Notes under the pieces: model-generated | The model's input: the letters and a program-made list of their open reading frames with translations, nothing else | The model's database searches: none | What the model was told of the DNA's origin: nothing | Assembly: GCA_032358255.1 (NCBI GenBank) | Contig: JAULBX010017081.1 | Span: 1 to 64,000 of the forward strand | Source of the DNA: Heterotrichella gracilis | Lineage: Eukaryota > Sar > Xanthophyceae > Tribonematales > Xanthonemataceae | Direction: 5' to 3' | Length of the DNA: 64,000 nt | Shown here: positions 36,433 through 47,100 of the stretch, one piece after another | Layout: each line of letters opens with the position of its first letter | Numbering within the stretch: position 1 is the first letter of the stretch | Made by a program: the position numbers and the translations under genes

Positions 36433-36516
36433 TTACCCTGAATATGCAAAAATAGCCTGGCACTTGAACGGCATTCATGCCGTTGAAGTGCCAAACTATT
36501 TTTGTATTCAAGGTAA
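36433..36516. repeat. Near-perfect 84-base inverted repeat (hairpin)
   Basis: The arms ttaccctgaatatgcaaaa..ggcacttgaacggcat and atgccgttgaagtgcc..ttttgtattcaaggtaa pair over about 40 bases with a 2-base bulge, four mismatched positions and a loop of two or so bases. It could be a small-RNA precursor or a tiny inverted-repeat element. Confidence 0.85.
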
Positions 36517-38035
36517 TCTGAGGACTCATGCTCAGAGCGCACTGCGGGGAACTTGCAAGCCAATAGTTTTACGTTGGTAGCCTAGCGGAGTACACCAATT
36601 TGTCAAATGCTACGACAGTGTAATAATGAAGTTCATGTCTTGTATAGCCTGGAATGCATGGCATTGCCTTGCATAGCAGCGGCTGGTGACGATGGATGCA
36701 TGGATGGAGCTGTGCATGCTGTTTGCTACGATAATCACTGCAGGCAAGAAACTGCTGCAGTACAGGAGTTGCATTAGTGAGTAACGCTGTTGATTAGACA
36801 TGAACCCCATTGGCAAGTCATGCCATTTCCACCTGCACTGAAGCCTGCAGGAGCTATTAGAAGTGGTATGCGTGCAGACCGGTGGTTTACATGTCTTATC
36901 GTCAAACTGCGCAGGAGATTAAATCCCCATGTAATCCCTGGGAGTACTCAGGACGTCCCTACCTCACTTAAATCCTAGGAGCCTCGACCAAGCGGGATAC
37001 TGCATGCACGGGAAGGCTTTTCGGCCCCAACGTCTTCTGTAAAGTGCAATGCAATGCACAGGGCCTGACCCTCGTGGGCAATCCTCAGGAGGCTGCTGGC
37101 CCTGGGGCGGTTGTTGATGTCCATGGTCAGTCCACACAATTGTTTTTATTGAAATTCCGTTCGAAACATGTAATGGGTTTTCAAACCAGCACTTTAAAGG
37201 TTTATGGTTTAGGGTTTACCTGACAGTACAGTGTACTGTGGCACCAACCTGAGGTTGACAATGACAAGGACATAATGCAACATCATGTTATCACGAGTCA
37301 TTTATGAACACTCTCACAGGCTGCAATAGTCACTTTACGGTATTACGCTCTATGATTGGAACTCCAAACAGCACCCAAAGACGCACTGGGATGGTCAGAC
37401 AGACTGCCTATGGTATCTACACGCGCGCTCACATTTGCTAGTGTACAAGGAAGAACAACGAGCGGACTGATAGCAGAAACACAGTTTTGTCTCAGACACC
37501 TCGCAGCGATGTTCACAGCAAAATGAAAGTATCCCCTCGCAGGCCCTAGTTGGTGGAGGGGAAGCAGTGCAAGCTTGAGAGTGCTCCCCAGCTTTAAAAG
37601 ACGCCGAGTACACACAACATGTTGAGGTATGATACCAACTTTCAGGTTTGGCTAGGAAAATGGATACAATGGACGTTGGAACCCCCGTGCAACTGGCTTG
37701 CACACCCCAGGCTATAATAAAGAGGGAGTGTCGGGGGCAGCCTAGATTCTGAGAAATAGCCAACTTTAAAGGTCCCCAATACACGCCCAGCATGCATTCA
37801 GTGCTGTGGCCGATATGGTACAACAAGTATTCGAGCCGCACATGCAGCAGGCTAATCCCAGCTGATCCAAATAAAAACCCCACATGTAACAAGCCGCAAA
37901 AGCACCAAGTGGCCATGCACGGGAATGCTCGTTGAAATGTAAGGAACCCTATCAGCAGTGGATTAGGGGGGAAGGGGGCAAACCTAAGCCAAATGCTCGA
38001 CACCCACATGACACCCATCCACATTGTAAGGGGAG

Positions 38036-38136
38036 GGAAAGGCAAATTCTCCCAGAAAAATCCCCATGCACTGCACTGCAAAGGCAAATTCTCCCTTGAA
38101 AATCCCCACGAAAATCCCCATGCACTGCACTGCAAA
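38036..38136. repeat. Direct repeat in the MATE 3' region
   Basis: Ggcaaattctccc..gaaaatccccatgcactgcactgcaaa occurs twice (38041 and 38085), the second copy with an extra aaatcccc unit. Confidence 0.85.
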
Positions 38137-38608
38137 AGCAGCCAGGGTGAACGCTCCTGGTACACACGCCGGGTAGTGGGCAGCCCCCCAAAAGCAAGGT
38201 TACACCCTACAAGAAGAAAACGCGAAAATTCCAAATTGCAGTTCAGCACGTGGTATTACCTGGCAATACGCCAACGATTGGCAATTATCATCTCTGCAAC
38301 TGTTGGAAATGCTCCCCCGCCAGGCCACTGTGCCTCGCTGCACCCCCTTTCCACACTACCTGTACAATCCGTGCTCCCCCCAACAGCTGGTATCGGTCTC
38401 CCCCCAAGCCCCCATCGCCTCTCACTCCCCATGATGAACCCCATCCCCTCACAATCTGCTTCACGTGTGCAACCAGGATGGGCGAGCGCCAGGATGAACA
38501 ACCAGTGTCCCCTCACAGCTGTTTTTGTGTACAACCCCCCTCCCCTCCCTCTCACCCTCCCCGCGTTTTCACCCAACCCACCCCCCTCCCACCTACAGCG
38601 CCCCACCC

Positions 38609-41600
38609 TCAAAGCTGTTTCCTGTCCGGCCCCCCCTCCTCGACCTTGACCGGCAGCAAGGGGGGTACAGGACTGTCTGGGGAGTGGTAGCGCCACAGCA
38701 GGGTGGCTGCTCGCCCCCCCATGAGCAGCGCCAGGGCCAGCCACACCCCTTGCAGACCCATGCCCGTGCCCTCCACCCCCAGGAGCGCGGCTACAGTGGC
38801 GGTGGCAGCCAGCAGCATGGCACCTGGGACAGGGGAAATGGGGCGAATTAGGGTTTTAGACTAGGGGTTCTGCACATGAGGTTTTGAACAGCATTTATGG
38901 CGCAATGGTGCGAATGGGACTGGGGTTTCACATTCCGGCATGTGGTGGCTTTATGAGCTCTAATCTTGATATAGATTGCCCGGGGGAGAGAAACCAATGC
39001 CACCTTTCAATGCCGGTACCGACAGGCTCCAAGACCGCCATCCCAACCCACCTACCACGCACTTGAAGTGCAATGCCCCTACCATCCAGCACAAAAAAAC
39101 TGCATGTGACCACTACCCAGGCAGCATTGGTCACCGTCAGCAGCAGGCAGCAGAAAAATACCCCATCCTCCACCACCACTACCACAGCCACCACCACCAC
39201 CAACCACCTGCCACAACAATTGACGTCAGACGCACCCACCAGCACCCCATCCAGCACATAGACCACAGCATTCACCGCCACCCTGGCCATCACTAGCGGC
39301 AACAGCAACAACACATCTCATCCTCCACCACCACCACCAAGCCACCACCACCACCACCCACCTGCCAGGAACTTGAAGTCCGAGGCCCCAACCAGCACCC
39401 CATCCAGCACATACACCACCGCGTTCACCGGCAGCATCGCCACCGCCAGCGGCAGCAGCGAAAACACCATCGCATCCACCGCGGCATCGTCCGTGAAAAT
39501 GGTGGGGATCAGCGGCGCAGCCGCCGCGTAGCCCAGCGCCAGCGCCACACCCATGGCTACCCCCAACTCAAGGAGTCGGTCCGAGACTGCGCGTGCGCGG
39601 TCGGGGCGGCCCTGGCCGAGGTTGGCGGCCACGAGGGTTTGGCCGGAGATGGCGAGGGAGTCGACCACCATGGAGGAGAGCAGCCACAGCTGCATGAGGA
39701 TCTGGTGGCTGCCCGCAGGGACCGCACCCAGCCTGCAAGAAATAAGTTCTTCAGTGTTTAGGGTACTGCGGGGAAGGGTGGCATTGCCAAGTGGAAGCAG
39801 TGTGCGGGGCAAAATGCTTGGTATGGGTTTAGGGTGTAGGGTTTAGGTGAGGGAGTCCACCACCATGGAGGAGAGCAGCCACAACTGCATGAGGATCTGG
39901 TGGCTGCCGGCGGGGACCGCACCCAGCCTGCAGGCAGATGTAAGGGTTTAATGCTCAGGCCATTGTGCGACGAAGAGGGGTGCAGTGCCAGGGGGTTGGG
40001 TGTGGGAAAGGGTGGGAGGGTGTGTGTGGGTACTATGCATAGGGGGTAGGCAAGCCACTCAGCCACACAGGCGGTCAGCAGCAAGGCTAGGGTTTTCGCA
40101 CCTTGTGGCGGTGGCCGCAGCTAGGGTTTTCGTCCCCAGCAGGAGCGCGGTGCGCATGAGGACAGCCCCCCCTGCCTTGAGCAGCGGCGCATACTCCTCG
40201 TATAGCTTGTCCAGTTGGACCGATGGCGGGGGCCACATCACTGCGCGAGCCATGGGTGCGGCTTAGGGTTTGCTACGTAGGTACAGGGTATAGGGTTTAG
40301 GGTTTAAGGTGAACAGAGGTTGGGGTCACGTCGCTTTGACAGCCAGGCGTGGTAATTCAATTTGGGCATGGTAGTTCAATTTGCAAAATGTGCAGCCCAC
40401 AGTGCGAGGGTGATGCCGCACAAACCCCAAACCCTACACCCTACACCAAGAACCCTACAATTCTACACGCCAATTTGCTCCTGCTTTGCCTAAGATGAGC
40501 ATACCGTCCCGTGTGCATGCCTGCAACGCACGATGCACACCAAAACCCTAAACCCTAAACCCTACAACTCAACGCACCTATTTGCTCCTGCTTGGTGGTC
40601 AGGATGGCCAGATAGGCAATGGCAGCCACCCACTCGGCAGTGGTGGTGGCGATGGCGGCGCCGTTGGGCCCGTACCCCCACCCAAAGATGAGCAGGCAGT
40701 CGAGTGCCAGGTTGATCAGGTTGGCGCCCACGGTGATGTAGAGCGGCGTGCGCATGTCTGAAAGCCCCCGGAACAAGCCCTGGCCTACTGTCATGAGGAG
40801 CACCGCGGGCGCCGCTATCGCCCTGCATGGGGAGTACAGAGAATCACATTTTAGCAGGCAGGGCTAGGGTGTTGAGCAGATACAAGTCCTGCCCACATAC
40901 AGGGGTACACTGCGTCAACCCTTTAGGGTTTAGGGTTTAGGGTCAAGCTCATGTCCGACAGATCCCGGAACAGGCCCTGGCCTACCGTCATGAGGAGTAC
41001 CGCGGGAGCCGCTATCGCCCTGCATGGAAAGGGCATACGGTTTAGGGTTGTGCACGTCTGACTGCTAATCTGGCTGAATTGCTGGAATGCATATAACCAA
41101 CTAACTAACATAACCAAACGGTTCCGCGGCTTATCAGACATGCGCATGCTTAGACCCTAAACCAAACCCTAAACCCTAACAGGGTGGGCGTTTATGGGCA
41201 GAACTTGTAACCTGCGCAGCAAACTCGCCCCGCTTGCTGACTCTGACTGTAAAAGGCAACCTAGTATATCCTTGTGGAACATCTCTTGGTAACACACTCC
41301 TTGCCTGTATTGGAGGCATTTCCGGGACCCTGGTGCAGACCGCATGCACCCACACCCCGAACCCCGAATCATAGACCCTACACCCCTTGCCAGTACTGCT
41401 TGTACTCTGCCTGCAGACCTCCCCGTCCCCACCACTACCCCCACACCCCCACGCCCTCAACCCTACATCCCCCCTTGCCTGTATTGGAGGAACTCCAGGG
41501 ACACTTCGTGCAGGCTGCCTGTCTCCACCCCCGCCCCCATCAAGCTCAGCGCGCCATCCGCCCAAAATGTGAGGGCTCCCGTCAGGCCAAACCCCAACAC

Positions 41601-43618
41601 GAGGGCTAGCCCGAGGGCCTGGTAGGCGATCCGGCCCGCCTGGGCAATACCAAGGACAACGTGTTGAGTGGAGGGTCAACCAGTGGGTGCCAGGCTATAA
41701 TCGGCAAAGCCGCTGTTTCCAGTGCCGAGCAAATGTCTTGCACAGGCTCAACGCTGCTTAGAAGCGTCGTGCAAAGGTTCCCCAACACCGCCAGATGGTG
41801 TAACCGGTGCCACAGATGTTATGACCAGTGCATTGGGCCGCAAGTGGCATGAAAATATTGTGGCGTATCCAGATGTTGCACAGGCGCTTACAACCGGTGC
41901 CATAGATGGTATGTAGGAGAGTTCAACACCATCGTGCTTGGGGCCGCATGTGCAAGGCTGGCTGCTCACATGGACGCATGGATGGGAGTGCGTGGAGCCG
42001 CTACCTAGCTCTAATAGACGGTGTCATGCTTTTTTGGTGGGTGGGTGCAAAACTGTGGCTCACCTGCTCCCGCTGGTTGCCCGCCGCTGCCGCTGCCACA
42101 AGCGGCGTGGTTGCTGTCGCCAGGAAGTTGAAAACCACAAACGCAAAAGTGAACAGCGCCGTGTTCACTCCCAGCGCAGCCTGCATTGCACAGCTTTGTC
42201 AGTACATTAACATACCACTACAGTTGCATGCGTGCCTCGGGGAGGATGAAACAACCAACCACGCCATCCTGCAGGAATGTGGCGTGCGGCATCAAGTTCT
42301 TGAGCTAGAATGGCTCTGTCAATACTGCAGCGACGGCTATTGTGTGCGATGAGTCAGGTCCCTCTGACTGCATAGCGCAAGGGCAGAAGCTGGGGTCACT
42401 GAGCCACTGTGCACGGTATCGCTGCAGGTGGGATCCTGCTGGGCCAAGTCAGCCCTTATGGGGTGCAATATATAACCTGATTGGCGCCGCGCATGCAAAG
42501 CCAGTTGAATCACTTGATTGTATCTGCCCTGATGCATGTAATAAACTGACTACAGTTGGGTTTTAGGGTGAAACCACGCTGCTGCACAGCACTCACCAGG
42601 GCGTTGGGTCCTAGCCGGCCCACAAACGCGGTGTCCACCATCGATAACAGGGGGTCAGCTGCCAGCGCAAGCACTGAGGGGATGGCGAGCGCAAAGATGG
42701 CTGGGTCATGGGGGCTTTGCAGCCAGCGCTTCCACTTGGGCGGCTCCTGGGTTGGTGTGCTGACTTGGACCTCCACCAGCACAGCTGCTGCCTTTTTGCA
42801 CACATCGCGCTGCTTGCTTGACCTGGGCCGCTGGACCCCCGGCAGGGCTGAAAACGTTTCTACAAGGTAAGGATGAATTGAGGGTTGGAAGCAAGGGTCT
42901 AGGGCCTAGGGCCTCAGGGCTGAGGCAACAGGAGGGTTTCAGTTAACCCCTTTTGTAGGCACACAGGTTAAGCGACCTAAGGCACCCATAAAACATTAGG
43001 AAAAATTGTAAAGCGTTTCTGCAAGGTGGAGGTGCAAATTCAATAGGACTGGACTAGAGGTAAAGGGCTGTGACAACTGGGGTTTCAGAGTTGGCACCCA
43101 AGGTGTTCCATCATGCCACACAACTTACGCCCACTCAACCACCCACAAAACACAAGAACACTGCACCAGGTCCACTACTTTCATACACAGCTTCTAATCG
43201 CCTCCATGCATACGTGATCTGTGGATGCAGATCTCCCGTTCAAACCCCAAAATCCAGATGAACCGAGATGCCATCGTTCCATAGAGAGGAGCCCTTTCCA
43301 CTCTGAAGTGCATCGGTTTTCCGAAACGAGGTTTTTCTGTGTGTACCCACCTTTTGGTTCTGTCCCTTGCGGTCTCAAGTCCGACGCTGCTTTCACTGAC
43401 CCAGCTGGACGAGAGGGTAACGAGGCTGGACCCTGTTGGGGCAAACACCGAAAGTGCAGACGACTGTGGCCGAGCCTGGAGCTCTTTGCGGGGATTCTCT
43501 GCAGTTGGTAACGGTTGGAGTGGGCAGGGCTGGCTGGCGTTTCTCCAGAGGCCCTCAACGGAGAGCACGACGGAGTTGGGGTTGTATACAACATGTTACG
43601 GGTCGGACATAGGGCCAT
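38609..43618 (-). CDS. MATE-family transporter, probably plastid-targeted (592 aa)
   Basis: MATE proteins export organic molecules in exchange for H+ or Na+. Exons from the right are 43351-43618, 42597-42859, 42064-42180, 41479-41639, 40578-40822, 40102-40240, 39362-39732 and 38609-38823, all in phase; intron 4 is GC-AG (CAG/GCAAGG). The first about 95 residues are Ser/Arg/Pro rich and read like a plastid transit peptide (start MALCPTRNMLYTT; an upstream ATG at 43774 is possible). SVLALAADPLLSMVDTAFVG is the first helix motif; FNFLATATTPLVA, RAIAAPAVLLMTVGQGLFRG and RTPLYITVGANLINLALDC follow in the order of EDS5-like plant MATEs. The C-terminal exon ends soon after LQGVWLALALLMGGRAA. Introns contain copies of exons 4, 5 and 7. 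The substrate is unknown. Confidence 0.9.
39218..39310 (-). repeat. Downstream degenerate copy of MATE exon 7 end
   Basis: It repeats the VNAVVYVLDGVLVGAS codons at the end of the exon at 39362-39732 with moderate divergence and then runs into a (cca)n tract. Confidence 0.85.
39845..39936 (-). repeat. Upstream copy of MATE exon 7 start, with acceptor
   Basis: The acceptor and first about 75 bases of the exon (LGAVPAGSHQILMQLWLLSS) are repeated almost unchanged. The two copies are separated by gggtttagggtgtagggtttagg. Confidence 0.92.
40945..41030 (-). repeat. Upstream copy of MATE exon 5 start, with acceptor
   Basis: Reading RAIAAPAVLLMTVGQGLFRDLSDM, it matches the start of the exon at 40578-40822 and keeps ccctgcatgg at the acceptor. 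A triple TTTAGGG run (40922-40943) is attached at the inner edge. Confidence 0.92.
41283..41420 (-). repeat. Two decayed copies of MATE exon 4 end
   Basis: The donor-side word ccttgcctgtattggagg at 41474-41491 recurs at 41299-41316, and a weaker form (ccttgccagtactgcttgta) is at 41386-41405. Each is followed by sequence related to the exon end. Confidence 0.75.
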
Positions 43619-44180
43619 ATGTTGCGACCACAACCTTGACAGGTCAGTGACTGCCTGCTTCGCCTTACACGGGTGGATGTCAGGTGGTTCAGCGGTTGTT
43701 ACTTTGCACACAATCCCTAGGTGGGCGCAACGTCCAAGCGTTTTTAAAGTTTGGCTGCAACACCCACGCCACAAGGGGTAGTGCGTGAAGTCAAGCGAAA
43801 CACGGGAGGAAGGAGAATTTAAATAGGATTAAATTTGTTATCAATCGATTTTTGCTTCGAAAAGCTAGGAATTATGTAAAGGCGCCACCTGGCAGCACTT
43901 TTTCGATCAATCACGTGCCAAGATAGCCTCCTTGCGATAGGCCCAGGAAGAAGGCTTGACAACAGCCTTCTAAACCCCGAAAAGAAGCTACAAGCAAAGC
44001 CCAAGTCCCCATTATTGTCCAGCGTTGGGTTCTTGCTCCTCCCAGTGAACGCCACATCGTTCGTAGGCTGTGCCGAACTGCACGACGGTCCTCCACACCC
44101 ACATAGCAACCAGGGCATGTACCCAGCGCTACCCTCGTAACCCATAGTTTTCCCTTCGCATCCCTGGGTTATGTAACGCC
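43619..44180. promoter_or_regulatory. Divergent promoter region of the MATE and copper ATPase genes
   Basis: Five hundred and sixty-two bases separate the two start codons. Both products are predicted plastid membrane transporters, so shared control is possible, but no metal-response motif was identified with confidence. Confidence 0.5.
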
Positions 44181-47100
44181 ATGACAGCGCTGGCCAGCCT
44201 GCTGACGAGGCCCAGCACGCTCACGCACTGCGGCAGGGCAGTCTCTGGCACCAGTCGACGCAGCTTGGCCCCCAGGCCCCTGCTGCAATGCCCCCCCGAG
44301 CTCCTGCGTTCGTGGCCCGTCAAGCTTGGGATGAGGTCTCTTCGGGCGAGCCAGCTGAGGCCGATGCTCCTTGCATCGAGGTGTACCGCTTGCCATGAGC
44401 CCACCGCGAATGGGAAACCCCATGCCCACGCCCATGGGCCCCATACACACACACCGTCCTGCTTTCAAAGCATGCGCAGCGCTGCAAGGAACTGGTCAAG
44501 GAGCTTCAGCATCGCGGCGGTGGGGGGTGGCGGTGGCAGCGTGGGGATTGGGAACGGCTTTGGTGGGGGCGGGGACGGTGGGGGCGGTGGGGCAGGTGCC
44601 AGTGCAGAGGGTGTGGAGGCAACCACTGCCCTGCCTCTGGATGTTGACAAGGCCATGGAGGAGGTGGTCCTGCTGGATGTGTCAGGTAAGAAAGCCTTGC
44701 ATTTTCATTACGATGCTCTGCTTAAGCTGGATGCTGCACCTACCAAGTGGTTATGTTGGATTTGGTGTTGGGTGAAGCTTACAGCGCCAGCAGTTGGCGC
44801 TAAGGTCAGGGCCACGCGGGCTGACATCACCCAGTAGGACCTTGAATGCGCAAACATCAGCATGCTGTAAGTTAGGACCAGGGCACATCCTTTTTTTGCG
44901 CGGCTTTTGCATAGCTGGCTGCCATCTGGCTGTGCTGACGGAACGCATTGGTTACAATGCGTTGGATTTTTCCTGTACACATGCGTGGCGGTGGTGGGTG
45001 TTATTGCGGTATCGTGCACCGCCTTGCACACCCCAGTGCCTAACCCAGCCCCCCTGGTGCAGGCATGAAGTGCGGGGGCTGCGTGAGCCGCGTGCGGCGC
45101 ATACTGGAGGAGCAGACGATGGTGAAGCAGGTGCGAGGCGTTTTGAACCCTAAACAATTACCCCTAAACCTAAACCCTCGCACCCCCTGCATACCGGAGG
45201 AGCAGACACTGGTGAAGCAGGTGAGAGGCATAGCAACCCATGGCGCGGCCGCATTGGGCATTGAACCCTAAACCTAGACCCTCGTAGCCACCCATGGCAA
45301 GCGTGGACCAGGTGGGGCCAACCAGGCCATTAACCCCTAAACCCTAATTCTCCCGCCCCCTGCATACTGGAGGAGCAGAACATAGTGAAGCAGGTGTAGC
45401 AACCCGTTGCGTGCGGGACCAGGCGGGTCCCGACCTGGCCAACCTGGTCATTTAAACCCTTCAAGGCTGCTGTTAAGCTCAACCCATGACACTGCATGGC
45501 AATGTGTCACAGCGTTGTGGTTGTGCCATAAAACCCTGACGCTAAACCCTCCCGCCCTCTGCAGGCTGCGGTCAACCTGGCCACCGAAACCGCGCTGGTG
45601 CGCGTTCTGATGCCTCCTGGGGCGCCTACCGGCAAGCAGGTGGATGGTGCGCTGGCCACAGTGGGGCAGTCACTCGCAGAGGTAAGGAGAGCATGACAAA
45701 TCCCCAGGAGTTGGCATATTAAAGAGGCAGGAATGCATGCACATGGGGTGTCGGCTCGTGGTGCGCTGCATTAAACGAGGCTCGTGGGGTTGGAATAACA
45801 AGCTTTTGGTGAAACTGAGGAGGTTTTGCCGGAGGTGATTTCATTTATCCCCTCTGGACGCCTATGATAACGTTCCTTAAAATGTATAAACCATACACTA
45901 TAATAATATCTAGACATGCGCGAACGAGTGGCGTTGACTTGCAGCCCGAAAGTAGTGTGGGTACAAAGCAAAGGGTTCGGTGGAGTTTGCCAGTAGGGAT
46001 AGGGTTTGCCACGAGGGTTTAGGGTTGGGCACCAGGGGCACAGGGTTTGCTGTGCTGGTTTAGGGTTTTGCCGAGGTCGGCAACGTTTTTCCATCTTTTG
46101 GTGCGTGTTGGAGTTTTGAAGTGTGGATTTCTGGGTTTTCGGGGAGTTGTGTTGACGTTTTGGATGGGGCATGGCACAGGTGCTGACGGGGTCTGGTTTC
46201 AAGTCGGGTGTGCGGTGCGTGGGGGTGACCCAGGCGCTGCTGGCGCAGACGGGGCATAGCCTGGCATAGGCAGGGCATAGCCTGGTGCTGGCAGGGCAAA
46301 GCCTGGTGTAGATGAGGCATGTGGACATGGCTTGACATGACGGGGCATAGCATGCGGGCGTGGCTTGCCATAGACGGGGCATAGCATGCGGGCGTGGTTT
46401 GCCATGGACGGGGCATAGCATGCGGGCGTGGTTTGCCATAGACGGGGCATAGCATGTGGGCGTGGCTTGGCATGGACGGGGCATAGCATGCGGGCGTGGC
46501 TTGCCATAGACGGGCATGCCTTGGTGTGGGCTGGGCGCATGTGGTGCTGGCTGGTATCGCTGGGGCATAGCCTGGCATGGGCGGGGCATAGCTTGGCAGA
46601 GGGAGGGCGTAGCTGGGCCATGGTTAAGGTCCCCGGACATCTGCTTAGGGGCAGCACAGACTTGCCTGGCATAGTAATGGCAATGGCTTTTCCCAGAGAG
46701 TGATATCGTTCGGGGCAAGGACCCCGTGCGATTTGGGCCCCTGCCAGGTGTCAGGCACTAACCTTGACGGCATGCCCTGAATAAACACTTGCGGTTTGTT
46801 TTGGATGAACATTAGGGAGTGGCGCGGGGCGCCGCTGGCACAGAAGGGCCATATTGGACTTGCATTTTGCATGGTTGACTGGCAGCGTCAGTGTCTAGGT
46901 AGGCGTTTGCACAGTGGCAGCACGCATGTAGCGCATGTATCGAGGGTGAGCTAATTAGGAGTGTGCAAGCGGAAGTGGGCCACTGCATAGGGGGCCTTGC
47001 ACCCACATGTGAAGGGGCTGGGTCTGTGCAATTTGATGTCCTTGTAATGGCTCCAGCAAGCCGCCTGGAAGTCTGGTCGTCGGTCAAGAAAGGCTTTTGT

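Larger units (their letters stand above)
35706..38608. other. Intergenic region between kinase-like gene and MATE gene
   Basis: It has no supportable gene. It contains a 47-base direct repeat split by a telomere-like run (36013-36060 and 36079-36125), a strong 84-base hairpin (36433-36516), and a direct repeat near 38036-38136. The 284-residue minus-strand frame at 37395-38249 overlaps the presumed MATE 3' UTR and has no recognisable features. A TGTAA polyadenylation-type signal for the MATE gene is at 38200-38204 (minus). Confidence 0.5.

Noticed and set aside
37395-38249. 284-codon minus-strand open frame downstream of the MATE gene
   Set aside because: It includes the direct repeats at 38036-38136 read as protein and shows no family resemblance; more likely 3' UTR.
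45771-46718. 315- and 172-codon Pro/His-rich minus-strand frames
   Set aside because: They arise from the minisatellite in copper ATPase intron 3.
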